Source: Cupriavidus basilensis
GTDB lineage: Bacteria; Pseudomonadota; Gammaproteobacteria; Burkholderiales; Burkholderiaceae
Assembly: GCF_000832305.1 (NCBI RefSeq)
Contig: NZ_CP010537.1
Coordinates: 2,604,001-2,668,000 of the forward strand
Length of the DNA: 64,000 nt
Direction: 5' to 3'
Part shown: piece by piece, positions 26,328 through 35,001 of the stretch
Numbering within the stretch: the stretch's first letter is position 1
How the letters are laid out: each line of letters begins with the position of its first letter
Made by a program: the position numbers and the translations under genes
Notes under the pieces: generated by a model
Seen by the model: the letters and a program-made list of their open reading frames with translations, nothing else
What the model was told of the DNA's origin: nothing
Databases searched by the model: none

Positions 26328-27368
26328 CTACTCGATCTTGACGCTGGCCGCGCGCGCCACCTTCTCCCACGCGCGCATCTCGTCGCCGATCATGCGGCCG
26401 AATGGCTCGGGCGCCGTGTACTTGATCTGCACGCCCTGTGCTTCCATGGCCGCGGCCAGCTCCGGCGAGGCCAGTACGTCTTTCATCGCGGTAGAGAGTT
26501 GCTTGAGCACCTGCGGCGGCGTGCCCTTGGGCGCAACCAGGCCAAACAGGTTGTCGGCACGGAAGTCCCGGATGCCGGCCTCGGTCACCGTCTGGGCATC
26601 GGGCAAGGCGCTCAGACGATGCTCGGACGCCACCGCCAGCAACCGCAGCTTGCCGGATTTCACGTGCGGCAGGGCCGAGGGAATGCTGTCGAACATCATG
26701 CTCGCCCGGCCTGCCATCAGGTCCGGCAGCGCGAAGGCGCTGCCCTTGTACGGCACGTGCACCACGTCCACGCCGGTACGCAGCTTGAACAGCTCCGACT
26801 CCAGGTGCGACAACGTGCCGGAGCCCTGCGAGGCAAAGTTGTACTTGCCGGGAGACGCCTTGAGCAGGCTGACCAGCTCAGGCACCGAATGCACCGGCAA
26901 CGAGGCCGGCACCACCAGGATATGCGGCACGGTGCCGATGCCGGCAATGGGCACGAAATCGCGCGCGAGGCTGGCGGGCTGGTTGCTATACGTCGCAGCC
27001 GCGATGGCGGCATTGCTGACAGCGGCCAAGTAAAGCGTATAGCCATCGGGCGCGGCCTTGGCCGCGAAGCTCATGCCGATGGCCCCGCCAGCGCCGGGGC
27101 GGTTGTCCACCACCACTGGCTGCCTGAGCACGGCGGACAAGCGCTGGCCCACCGCGCGCGCCAGCACATCGGTGGCGCCGGACGGCGGGAAGGACAGCAC
27201 CAGCTGGACCGCGTGGTCGGGGTAGTCCGCGGCAGCGGCTGGCGTGGTGATGGTAGCGGCGCCCGCGGCCAGCGCCAGCAGCAGGCCGGCGCGTGCCCGC
27301 TTGCCCCCACGGAATGAACGGGCTGGCCACTGCAACGTGCGGGTACGGTAAAGCGACTGGATAAACAT
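26328..27368 (-). CDS. Bug/TctC family periplasmic substrate-binding receptor
   Basis: 346-aa extracytoplasmic receptor of the tripartite tricarboxylate transporter type. Twin-basic-rich signal region ending PAAAA (about residue 46), then YPDHAVQLVLSFPPSGATDV, the family's strand-1 motif, and VVVDNRPGAGGAIGMSFAA. No permease subunits are near, as is common for the expanded Bug family of this lineage. It precedes the ggt gene on the same strand, so it may deliver the substrate of that enzyme. Shorter starts (GTG/ATG inside the first 25 residues) are possible. Confidence 0.9.
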   Translation of the reverse strand: MFIQSLYRTRTLQWPARSFRGGKRARAGLLLALAAGAATITTPAAAADYPDHAVQLVLSFPPSGATDVLARAVGQRLSAVLRQPVVVDNRPGAGGAIGMSFAAKAAPDGYTLYLAAVSNAAIAAATYSNQPASLARDFVPIAGIGTVPHILVVPASLPVHSVPELVSLLKASPGKYNFASQGSGTLSHLESELFKLRTGVDVVHVPYKGSAFALPDLMAGRASMMFDSIPSALPHVKSGKLRLLAVASEHRLSALPDAQTVTEAGIRDFRADNLFGLVAPKGTPPQVLKQLSTAMKDVLASPELAAAMEAQGVQIKYTAPEPFGRMIGDEMRAWEKVARAASVKIE

Positions 27369-27680
27369 GATCAGGGTAGCTCCGGATAGCGTCGAAGACG
27401 TTAACTGCCGAGGTAGAGTCGGAACGTTCCGGGGCGCAGCCGCTCTGGCTGCCGGCTTGCTTGCGCGCCCCTGTCATGCTGGATCTGGCTTCGCCCAAGG
27501 GCGATGTTGACTGACGGGAAGCGCTGATTTTAGGCGCGCCCGGCAGCCACCGGAATGCGGATCGGCCATGGAGCTATGCGAAAATGGAATACGCATTGCG
27601 GCCACGGCCTGGCGCCCTTGCCAGGCCAGGCCGGCGGCAGGCTTTCCCTCATCGTTCCGACGCTTCCGAAGACACATCCC

Positions 27681-28694
27681 ATGCAGCTGAAATGGATCGA
27701 CGACCTGCTGGTCCTGGAGAAGACGCGCAGCTTCTCGCGCGCCGCCGAGTTGCGGCATATCACGCAGTCGGCGCTGTCGCGGCGCATCCGTTCGCTGGAG
27801 GACTGGGCCGGCGCGGTGCTGGTCGACCGCAACACCTTCCCCATGGACCTGACCCCGGCCGGCAAAACCTTCTGCACCAGCGGGCGCGAGGCACTCACGC
27901 TGCTGATGGAGGCACGTGCCACGCTGCGCCAGGAAAGCCGCATGCCGGGCAAGGCCATCCAGATTGCCGCCGGGCATACCTTGTCGCTGACCTTCCTGCC
28001 GGGCTGGCTCAAGGCATGCCAGAAGCGCTACGGCCAGTTCAATGCCCGGGTCGTGGCCGCCAACGTGCTGGAAGCCGTGGTGGCGCTGTCAGAGGGCAAC
28101 TGCGACCTGATGCTGGGCTATAACCACACGCGGGTGCCGGTCTCGCTGGACCCGGACAAGTTCCGCAGCCTCACGGTGGGGCACGACGTGCTGATGCCGC
28201 TGTGCGCGCCCAATGCGCGCGGCGCCCCGCTGTTCTCGCTGGGCAGCAGTGGCGCCAAGCCGATTCCCTACCTGGCCTACACGGCCAGCACCACGCTCGG
28301 CCGCATCGTCGAGGTGATCCTCGAAGACGCGCCGCCACGCCGTGCGCTGGCGCGTTGCTATGAGGCCGACATGGCCATCCTGTTGATGAAGATGGCCAGC
28401 GAGGGCCACGGCGTGGCCTGGCTGCCGCGCACCACCGCGGCCGATGCGCTCGCCGCGGGCACGCTGGTGCCGGCAGGCGACGCCACGTGGTGCTCGGCAT
28501 TCGATATCTGCGCGTATCGCGCCGCCCATGCCAGCAACCCTACCCTGTTGGCGCTCTGGGCGGTGCTGGAGCGCGTTCCTGCCCTAGGTGATGGTGGTGG
28601 CGATGGTGGTGGTGGTGGCCGTGAACGCGCTATCGCCGGTGCGGGCCTTGATGACTCACGGAACAGTCAATCGCATGTGCGAAGCCTCGCTTGA
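27681..28694 (+). CDS. LysR family regulator (HypT-like) with Gly-rich tail
   Basis: 337-aa LysR regulator. The N-terminus MQLKWIDDLLVLEKTRSFSR is characteristic of the HypT/YjiE-like branch, and the HTH spans residues 3-60. The C-terminal 40 residues are unusual: a GGDGGGGGRERAIAG run encoded by repeated GGTGGT/GATGGT triplets (about 28590-28617), beyond the normal LysR end, so the true domain probably stops near residue 305. ATG at 27681 is chosen; the in-frame opening to 27555 has no HTH similarity. Divergent from the Bug-ggt operon, which is its most likely target. Confidence 0.88.
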   Translation: MQLKWIDDLLVLEKTRSFSRAAELRHITQSALSRRIRSLEDWAGAVLVDRNTFPMDLTPAGKTFCTSGREALTLLMEARATLRQESRMPGKAIQIAAGHTLSLTFLPGWLKACQKRYGQFNARVVAANVLEAVVALSEGNCDLMLGYNHTRVPVSLDPDKFRSLTVGHDVLMPLCAPNARGAPLFSLGSSGAKPIPYLAYTASTTLGRIVEVILEDAPPRRALARCYEADMAILLMKMASEGHGVAWLPRTTAADALAAGTLVPAGDATWCSAFDICAYRAAHASNPTLLALWAVLERVPALGDGGGDGGGGGRERAIAGAGLDDSRNSQSHVRSLA

Positions 28695-28815
28695 TGTGCC
28701 CGTCTTGCGAATCGGATAGAGCGGAGAGAAGAAGGCATCACTGCAGCAAATGGCGATGGCCGTCACAGCAAGCACTATAGTGAAGACTGTCTCCACGCCG
28801 CCAGAAGGATGCAGC

Positions 28816-29292
28816 ATGAACGCCAGGCCCTGTCGCACCACCGCCGTGAAAATCCTGTTCGCCGCGCTGCTACCGGTGGCAGCCGCGCATGCGCAGCTCG
28901 GGGATCTGCTCAAAGGCGCCACGCAGGGCGGCACCGAGAGTTCGTCCGGTGGCCTGAGCGGCCTGGGCAGCAGCCTGGGCGGGATGAGTGGAATGCCCTC
29001 GCTGCAATCGCTGAGTTCGGGCAGCACCGGCAATGTCGCCGGGATCCTGGAGTACTGCGTGAAGAACAACTACCTTGGTGGCGCCAGCGGCGCCGCCAAG
29101 GTCAAGGACAAGCTGCTGGGCAAGATCGGCGGCGACGCGCCCACATCGGACGCCGGGTACACCAGCGGCGCCAAGGGCATCCTGAGCAGCAGCGACGGCA
29201 AGCAGTTCGACCTGAGCGGGGGCGGGCTCAAGGACCAGGTCACCAAGCAGGTCTGCGACAAGATCCTCGCGCAGGGCAAATCGCTGCTGTAG
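28816..29292 (+). CDS. DUF2501 (YjjA-like) secreted protein
   Basis: 158-aa periplasmic protein of unknown function. Signal peptide VKILFAALLPVAAAHA (cleavage before QLGDLL, residue 27), then a Gly/Ser-rich stretch and the DUF2501 core (GNVAGILEYCVKNNYLGG; QVCDKILAQGKSLL at the end) with two cysteines that could form a disulfide. The ATG at 28816 has AGAAGGA 7 nt upstream. It faces the chemoreceptor tail-to-tail. Confidence 0.85.
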   Translation: MNARPCRTTAVKILFAALLPVAAAHAQLGDLLKGATQGGTESSSGGLSGLGSSLGGMSGMPSLQSLSSGSTGNVAGILEYCVKNNYLGGASGAAKVKDKLLGKIGGDAPTSDAGYTSGAKGILSSSDGKQFDLSGGGLKDQVTKQVCDKILAQGKSLL

Positions 29293-29340
29293 GGCTAGCC
29301 GCGCTGAGCGCGCGGTCAGCACCCGGTCAGCGTCCGGCGC

Positions 29341-30897
29341 TCAGGCAGGCGACAGGCGGAAGGCCGACACGGCATGGTGCAGCGCGCCGGCCTGGTCTTC
29401 CAGCGACGTGGCGGCCGCGCTCGCCTGCTCCACCAGCGCCGCGTTCTGCTGCGTCATCTGGTCCATCTGCGCGACCGCGCGATTGACCTCCTCGATGCCG
29501 GTGCGCTGCTCTGCGGTAGCCGAGGCGATGCCATCCATGATCGACGTCACGCGGCCGACCGCGTTGACGATCTCGGCCATGGTCTGCCCGGCCTGCTCCA
29601 CCAGCGCCGAGCCGCTGTCGACCTGGCCCACGGACTCGACGATCAGCGTCTTGATTTCCTTGGCCGCGCCCGCGCTGCGCTGCGCCAGGTTGCGCACCTC
29701 ACCGGCCACCACCGCAAACCCGCGGCCTTGCTCGCCGGCGCGCGCGGCTTCCACCGCGGCGTTAAGCGCCAGGATGTTGGTCTGGAAAGCGATGCCGTCG
29801 ATCACGCCGATGATGTCGTTGATCTTGCGCGAGCTGGCGGTGATGCCGCGCATCTTGTCCACCACCTGGCTGACCACGCTGCCGCCCTGCTGCGCGATCT
29901 GCGAGGCGTCAGCCACATACTGGCTGGCCTCTTTGGCGTTGTCGGCGTTCTGGCGCACCGTCGCGGTGATCTGCTCCATGCTGGCGGCGGTCTGCTGCAG
30001 CGAGGCCGCCTGCTGCTCGGTGCGGCTCGACAGGTCGCTATTGCCCGAGGCGATCTCCTGGGCCGCCGAGGTGATGGAATCGGCCGATTGCTGGATGCCC
30101 GCCACCGTGCCGGCGAGCTGGTCGCGCATATGGCCGATGGCGTACATCAGGCTGGAGCGGTCGTCCGGGTGGGTCTCGACGCGCGCCGTGAGGTCGCCGC
30201 TGGCCATGCGCAAGGCAAGGGCCGCAGCGGTAGCGGGCTCGCCGCCCACCGAGCTCTGGATGCTGCGGATCAGCAGCGTGGCCACCGCGGAAATCAAGAT
30301 GCCCAGCAGCACCAGCAGCCCCAGCGATTGATACAGCGAGGCGCGGAACTGCGCTTGCACGTCATCCATGTACGTGCCGGCGACCAGGTCCCAGCCCCAC
30401 GGCTTGAAGCGCGCCACGTAGCCGATCTTGGGGCTCGGCTGGTCGCTGCCCGGCTTGGGCCACCAGTAGTCCAGGTGGCCCGCGCCTTCGGCCGACGCGC
30501 CGCGGGCCGCGATATCGGCGTACAAGGCGTTGCCTTTGGCATCCTTGAAGTCGCTCATGTTCTTGCCGTTGAGCTTGGCATTGATGGGATGCATCAACAG
30601 CACGGAATCCGCGCCGACGATGGTGATATAGCCATCCTTGCCATAACGCTGCGCGGCAACGCGGGCCGTGGCCTGGGCCTTGGCATCGGCCTCGGACATC
30701 TTGCCCAGGCGCGCCTGCTCGGCATAGTCGCGCACCAGCGAGAGCGACATGTCGACGATGTTAGCCAGCTCGCCGCGGCGATCGGCCATTTGCAGCTGGC
30801 GGGTCTGGAAGGCGTGCATCACGGTCAGCAACAGCAGGCCGAGCCAGGCCAGCACAAGGGGAATCCACAGCTTTTTTCGCAGGGTAAGACGATTCAT
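29341..30897 (-). CDS. Methyl-accepting chemotaxis protein with Cache sensor
   Basis: 518-aa transmembrane chemoreceptor. TM1 at residues 11-30 ([19 protein letters not shown]), a periplasmic single-Cache domain with [20 protein letters not shown] and [18 protein letters not shown]2 near residues 190-210, HAMP, and the signalling tip [20 protein letters not shown] around residue 375. The C-terminus lacks a pentapeptide tether. Start ATG at 30897; the opening to 31308 is antisense of the riboswitch region. A ligand cannot be predicted. Confidence 0.93.
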   Translation of the reverse strand: MNRLTLRKKLWIPLVLAWLGLLLLTVMHAFQTRQLQMADRRGELANIVDMSLSLVRDYAEQARLGKMSEADAKAQATARVAAQRYGKDGYITIVGADSVLLMHPINAKLNGKNMSDFKDAKGNALYADIAARGASAEGAGHLDYWWPKPGSDQPSPKIGYVARFKPWGWDLVAGTYMDDVQAQFRASLYQSLGLLVLLGILISAVATLLIRSIQSSVGGEPATAAALALRMASGDLTARVETHPDDRSSLMYAIGHMRDQLAGTVAGIQQSADSITSAAQEIASGNSDLSSRTEQQAASLQQTAASMEQITATVRQNADNAKEASQYVADASQIAQQGGSVVSQVVDKMRGITASSRKINDIIGVIDGIAFQTNILALNAAVEAARAGEQGRGFAVVAGEVRNLAQRSAGAAKEIKTLIVESVGQVDSGSALVEQAGQTMAEIVNAVGRVTSIMDGIASATAEQRTGIEEVNRAVAQMDQMTQQNAALVEQASAAATSLEDQAGALHHAVSAFRLSPA

Positions 30898-31214
30898 GGC
30901 ATTCGCTTCTCGGGGAAATGGCCAGTCATGCAGGGGGCATGCGGCATCTCCGGATATCGGAGCCGGGCTCCCCTTCTTTAGCGAAAGGCGCGACAGGACC
31001 GCACGAAAGGCCACGAAGCGCAGAAAATGTCGCGTGAAGCACCAATATGGCGACAGGCTGTGCCAGGCCGAAACGCTCGCGCACCCGCACGGTGCCGAAA
31101 AACGCCTGCCATCCGCCCCCGAAAGCGGCGCAAATACGGCTACAATGCGCCTCGCACTCCACCCAGCAATTGCAATTGACTTGCAACTACCTGGCCAGTG
31201 GACTGCCAAGGGTT
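30898..31214. other. Intergenic region between chemoreceptor and cobalamin riboswitch
   Basis: 317 nt without a gene. TACAAT at 31141-31146 is the best -10 for the riboswitch transcript (start near 31153). The chemoreceptor's promoter must also lie here but no clear box is seen. Confidence 0.4.
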
Positions 31215-31465
31215 CGAAGGTGCCTCCGGCGCGTAGCGCGGCGGGGGTTAAACGGGAAACAGGTGCGCCGCCGGCCATGCCGCGGCTAATCCTGTGCTGC
31301 CCCCGCAACGGTCAGCAGGTACAAAGGTGTCACGCCGCGCCAACAGGCCGCGGCAGCCACTGCGCATCATCGCGCGGGAAGGCGGCACCCCGGACGCGCC
31401 CCCGCCCCACAAGGCAGACAAGGCAGGCGTCCCCCTGCAAGCCCGGATACCGGCCTTCGACCGAT
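31215..31465 (+). promoter_or_regulatory. Cobalamin (AdoCbl) riboswitch
   Basis: All core elements occur in order: GGTGCC near 31219, GCGGGGGTTAAACGGGAAAC (about 31241-31260), the B12-box region CTGTGCTGCCCCCGCAACGGT (31293-31313), GCCACTGCG, GGGAAGGC and finally CCCGGATACCGGCC (about 31442-31455). It precedes the HoxN/NixA-type permease on the same strand by about 360 nt and should shut it off when cobalamin is abundant. This marks the permease as a cobalt rather than nickel importer. Confidence 0.95.
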
Positions 31466-31827
31466 CACCGGGGCTGCGCACGGGCGGCCAGGCGTGAGAC
31501 GGCTGGCCACGCGCCTGGCCGTCACTGCGCGTTCGTCCGCGGCTGGTTCGTTTGTTGCCGCCGGGCGGGGTCGCCCGCGGCCAATGATGGAAAGCTCATG
31601 TCCGCGCGCCCTCGCATTGCCCATACCGCCTCACCGGCGGCCGCCAAGTCACGCAACCGTCGTCATGCACCCAAGCCGCCGCGCCAGCTCGCGCATCATT
31701 GCGCGCTCGCGCTGTCGCTGGGGGCCTTCGCCGGCCTCGGCGGCGGAAGATGCGCAACCTTCGGAGCGGGCGCAATCGCAGCCTGGCGTCCATCCATTCC
31801 GAATTCCCGATCTTTCACGGACCGCTC
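31466..31827 (+). other. Leader between riboswitch and cobalt permease
   Basis: 362 nt between the aptamer and the permease ATG, longer than needed for a simple expression platform. It holds the possible short coding frame at 31598-31843 and no other recognisable element. GC-rich inverted segments directly after the aptamer could form the terminator or sequestering stem, but I could not single one out. Confidence 0.4.
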
Positions 31828-31843
31828 ATGTTCCGCTTTCTAG
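31598..31843 (+). CDS. Possible 81-aa upstream membrane peptide overlapping the cobalt permease start
   Basis: ATG at 31598 with GGAAAG 5 nt upstream opens an 81-codon frame with a basic His/Arg-rich N-terminus and a hydrophobic segment (CALALSLGAFAGLGGG). It ends 16 nt inside the permease gene, an arrangement that allows coupled translation. No family is recognised and GC-rich DNA gives chance frames, so this is only a candidate. Confidence 0.3.
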   Translation: MSARPRIAHTASPAAAKSRNRRHAPKPPRQLAHHCALALSLGAFAGLGGGRCATFGAGAIAAWRPSIPNSRSFTDRSCSAF

Positions 31844-32886
31844 CCAGCATCTTCAACGACCAGGACGCCGACGTGCGCCGCAAGGTCATTGCGCTCTACG
31901 TCTTCCTGATCGCCGCCAACGTCGGGGCCTGGCTGTGGGCACTGGCAGCGTTGGGCGACCACCCCGTGCTGCTGGCGTCCGCTGTGCTCGCCTACACGCT
32001 GGGCCTGCGCCACGCCGTTGACGCCGACCATATCGCCGCCATCGACAACGTCACGCGCAAGCTGATGCAGGAAGGCAAGCGCCCGGTGACGGTCGGCTTC
32101 TTTTTCTCGCTCGGCCACTCCACCGTGGTCACGCTGATGTCGATCGGCATCGCGGTTGCCGCCGCAGCGCTGCAAACGCGCTTTGCCGACATGAAAGCCG
32201 TGGGCGGCATGATCGGCACCAGCGTCTCCGCGCTGTTCCTGTTCCTGCTGGCCTTCTTCAACCTGCTGATCCTGATCTCCGTGTGGCGTACCTTTCGCGC
32301 GGTCAAGCGCGGCGAAGCGCTCAAGGAGCAGGACCTGGACCTGCTGCTGAACAACCGCGGCGTGCTCTCGCGCCTGTTCCGCCCGCTGTTCCGGCTGGCC
32401 AGTCGCAGCTGGCACCTGTTCCCGATGGGGCTGCTGTTCGGCCTGGGCTTTGACACCGCGACCGAGGTCGCGCTGTTCGGGCTGTCCGCCGCAGAAGCCG
32501 CCAAGGGCGTGCCCTTCTGGACCATCATGGTGTTCCCCGCTCTCTTCACCGCCGGCATGTCGCTGGTAGACACCACCGACGGCGTCCTGATGCTCGGCGC
32601 CTACGGCTGGGCCTTCACCAAGCCGATCCGCAAGCTCTACTACAACATGACCATCACGCTGGTCTCGGTCGTGGCCGCGGTGGTCATCGGCGGCATCGAA
32701 GCACTCGGGCTGATTGCCGACAAGATCGGGCTGCAAGGCGGGCTGTGGGATGTGATCGCCGAGCTTAACGCGCATTTCGGCATGCTCGGCTATGTGATCA
32801 TCGGCGTGTTCGTGCTGAGCTGGCTGATCTCGATGGTGGTGTACCGGGTGCGGCGTTATGACGAGATCGAGGTGCGCTTGATGTGA
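31828..32886 (+). CDS. HoxN/HupN/NixA-type cobalt (nickel) permease
   Basis: NiCoT-family inner-membrane permease, 352 aa, eight helices. The signature metal-binding helix is intact: LRHAVDADHIAAIDN (about residues 60-74), with FFFSLGHSTVV, LFGLGFDTATEVALF and FPALFTAGMSLVDTTDG also present. These are the four NiCoT signatures. Start ATG at 31828 (MFRFLASIFNDQDADVRRK). The cobalamin riboswitch upstream indicates cobalt supply for B12 synthesis, consistent with the chelatase genes a few kb downstream. Confidence 0.94.
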   Translation: MFRFLASIFNDQDADVRRKVIALYVFLIAANVGAWLWALAALGDHPVLLASAVLAYTLGLRHAVDADHIAAIDNVTRKLMQEGKRPVTVGFFFSLGHSTVVTLMSIGIAVAAAALQTRFADMKAVGGMIGTSVSALFLFLLAFFNLLILISVWRTFRAVKRGEALKEQDLDLLLNNRGVLSRLFRPLFRLASRSWHLFPMGLLFGLGFDTATEVALFGLSAAEAAKGVPFWTIMVFPALFTAGMSLVDTTDGVLMLGAYGWAFTKPIRKLYYNMTITLVSVVAAVVIGGIEALGLIADKIGLQGGLWDVIAELNAHFGMLGYVIIGVFVLSWLISMVVYRVRRYDEIEVRLM

Positions 32887-33006
32887 TACATTTGATGATT
32901 TTAGTGAGTTTGACGAGGCGGGTAACGGCTTGGCGGATATGGCGGCCGTCCCGCGCGCCGCATAACGCTCTATCGTCGAAGACGGCCGAGAACGCTAGGG
33001 GAACAG

Positions 33007-33963
33007 GTGAAATTCAAGGTGCGGATAGTTGCATGCCTGCTGGCGTGCCTGGCGCAGCCCGGGTGGGTGGGTGCGGGAGAGATGAGCCGCGACGTAGAAC
33101 GCGAGGACGGCTCACGGATCCGCTACTACCTCAGCGTGCGAGATACCTCCAGGCACGCGGACCAATTGCTCGTGGTGATCCAGGGTTCCGACTGCAATAG
33201 CGTAACCCGGGTCGAGGCAATTCGCCGCTACATGCTGCAGGTAATGCCCACTGCCGACGTACTGACGGTAGAGAAGTACGGCATCGATGCCAGCTTGCCC
33301 TACAGCAACGATACCGAACGCGCGGATTGCCCGCCCGCCTATCTGCGCCACGACAGCCCGGTGCAACGCGCCTCGGATCTGGACACCGTCATCGCCGACG
33401 TGCTGCGCCAGCGCGCCTACCGCCAGGTAGTCGCCCTCGGCGGCAGCGAAGGGGCGGTGGTCGCGCACCTGCTGGCGGCTCGCTCGGATCGCATCGCGGC
33501 AACCATCGCCTTCAATGGCGGTGGCCAGTGGTTCCTCGACGACCTGCTGTACAGCATCGCCAGCGCGCCCGGCTCCGCGCAAGAGAAGGCTGCATCAATG
33601 CGGAGCATGCGCGGTTTCGCCCGCCATATCCGCACCGCCACGCCCGAGGCACAGGCGAGAATAACGGCCAGCGACCACGGCTACCGCTGGTGGCGCGACT
33701 CGCTCGCCACGGATCAGCTAGCCGTGCTGCGCACGAGCAGATCGCCGACGCTGATCATCCAGTCCGGCGCCGACGAGTCCGCGTCACCCGATGCCGTCCT
33801 GGCCATGGTGGCCAGGCTCCATCAGGCAGGCAAGCGCAACATTACCTACAAGACCTACCCGGCGCTGGACCACCGGTTGTTCGGGCCCGATGGACGCAGC
33901 CGTATGGCCGACGTCGTGAACGACATGGCTTCGTGGTTGCAGGGTGTCGGCATCGAGCCGTGA
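33007..33963 (+). CDS. Secreted alpha/beta-hydrolase
   Basis: 318-aa predicted periplasmic hydrolase. GTG start at 33007 with AGGGGAAC upstream, signal peptide to about residue 22 (ACLLACLAQPGWVGAG). Nucleophile elbow GGSEGA (Ser at about residue 147), an acid candidate in QSGADES and a catalytic His in YPALDHRLFG near the end; GSDC near residue 60 may carry the oxyanion hole. Two Cys (GSDCNS, RADCPP) may form a disulfide. The substrate is unknown. It follows the cobalt permease by 120 nt but no functional link is evident. Confidence 0.82.
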   Translation: MKFKVRIVACLLACLAQPGWVGAGEMSRDVEREDGSRIRYYLSVRDTSRHADQLLVVIQGSDCNSVTRVEAIRRYMLQVMPTADVLTVEKYGIDASLPYSNDTERADCPPAYLRHDSPVQRASDLDTVIADVLRQRAYRQVVALGGSEGAVVAHLLAARSDRIAATIAFNGGGQWFLDDLLYSIASAPGSAQEKAASMRSMRGFARHIRTATPEAQARITASDHGYRWWRDSLATDQLAVLRTSRSPTLIIQSGADESASPDAVLAMVARLHQAGKRNITYKTYPALDHRLFGPDGRSRMADVVNDMASWLQGVGIEP

Positions 33964-34054
33964 TGCGGATAATGCGGAGTTGACGGCCCAAGCCGCCGTT
34001 CGGATCGGATCGACTCACCTCATCGGCCCATAGGTCCATAGGCCGAACCGATGC

Positions 34055-34516
34055 TCATTTCCCGGCCGCACCCCACTCGGTACGACTCGCCGCGACCAGT
34101 ACGGCCCAATCATCCGGCGGATTTCCCCGCCCGAGCATTTTCTCAAAGACCGCGTAAGGATCCGACTTGCTGCCCGCGGAGCGCAGGGTCTGCTCATCGT
34201 TCACCCAGGCGAACACGATCACCTTCGAGCGAGAATCGTAGCGGAAGAACAGACGGAACCTGCGCCCGATTTTCGCCCGCCGCCAGTGCCGGTATGCCTC
34301 GCCCAGTGTATTGCCTTGCCGGAACTCTTCCCGCGAAGGGTCTCCGGGCACAACATCCAATATCAATTGGCTCAAGGCACGGAACAGTTTGACGTTGGCA
34401 TTGCGATCGAATCCAATTGGGTCATTCTGTTGCGCGCGCTGCGCCGCCCCGTGCAACTTGCGCAGTTGCTCGATCACCCCCTCATGAAACAGTAGCGTCC
34501 AGCCATGACGTTGCAT
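34055..34516 (-). CDS. yhaV: YhaV-type toxin of a type II toxin-antitoxin system
   Basis: 153-aa ribosome-dependent mRNA endoribonuclease of the YhaV (RelE-like) family. Recognised by MQRHGWTLLFHEGVIEQLRK, RHWRRAKIGRRFRLFFRYDS and the C-terminal VIVFAWVNDEQTLR motif, with basic catalytic candidates in RRFRLFFR. Normal family length. Its ATG overlaps the antitoxin stop by one base (TGATG), so antitoxin and toxin are translated in series. Confidence 0.92.
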   Translation of the reverse strand: MQRHGWTLLFHEGVIEQLRKLHGAAQRAQQNDPIGFDRNANVKLFRALSQLILDVVPGDPSREEFRQGNTLGEAYRHWRRAKIGRRFRLFFRYDSRSKVIVFAWVNDEQTLRSAGSKSDPYAVFEKMLGRGNPPDDWAVLVAASRTEWGAAGK

Positions 34517-34833
34517 CAGAGCTCCACGTCGCCGTCGATGTCCTGATCCAGCCTCTCCCCATGCCCGGCGTTTGCCAGCATGGCGTGAGCCAGATCTTCC
34601 GGCAGCGTCCGCAGGTGTCGCCCCGCACGGATATCGGCTTCCAGAAGGCGCAGGAAAGCACCGATCGCCGGGTCATCGTGCTGCGCATCGGCGCGCGTGA
34701 CGACGACCTCTCCATCACGTAGATCGAACGCCACTTTTCCGCCAGCGTCCACGCCAAGTACTTGCCGGATGGGCTTGGGGAGCGTGAGTTGCCCTTTGGA
34801 AGTCAAGGTAGCCACTTCGTGGATGTCGTGCAT
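34516..34833 (-). CDS. prlF: PrlF antitoxin
   Basis: 105-aa antitoxin of the PrlF (SohA) family: swapped-hairpin AbrB DNA-binding domain (VATLTSKGQLTLPKPIRQVL, residues 7-26) and a C-terminal toxin-binding part. Partner of the overlapping yhaV. The perfect 18-bp palindrome 28 nt before its start is the expected autoregulatory operator. Same strand as the chelatase operon, but separated from the vWA stop by about 170 nt. Confidence 0.92.
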   Translation of the reverse strand: MHDIHEVATLTSKGQLTLPKPIRQVLGVDAGGKVAFDLRDGEVVVTRADAQHDDPAIGAFLRLLEADIRAGRHLRTLPEDLAHAMLANAGHGERLDQDIDGDVEL

Positions 34834-34861
34834 GCTGAGTCTCCGGATAGCGGAATCGATG

Positions 34862-34879
34862 GTAAGGAATATTCCTTAC
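34862..34879. promoter_or_regulatory. Palindromic operator of prlF-yhaV
   Basis: GTAAGGAATATTCCTTAC is a perfect 18-bp palindrome just upstream of the prlF start and AT-rich against its surroundings. Swapped-hairpin antitoxins repress their own operon through such sites. Confidence 0.75.
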
Positions 34880-35001
34880 AAAGTCAATTCAGCCACTGTG
34901 CTGCCGTCTCTGCACGGTTGCGGAAACTTGCGCCGGGTGGTCCGCGTCCTGCCGGCAACCGGGCATGCCGCTCCCAGGCACCACCGACGGCAACCCGACG
35001 A

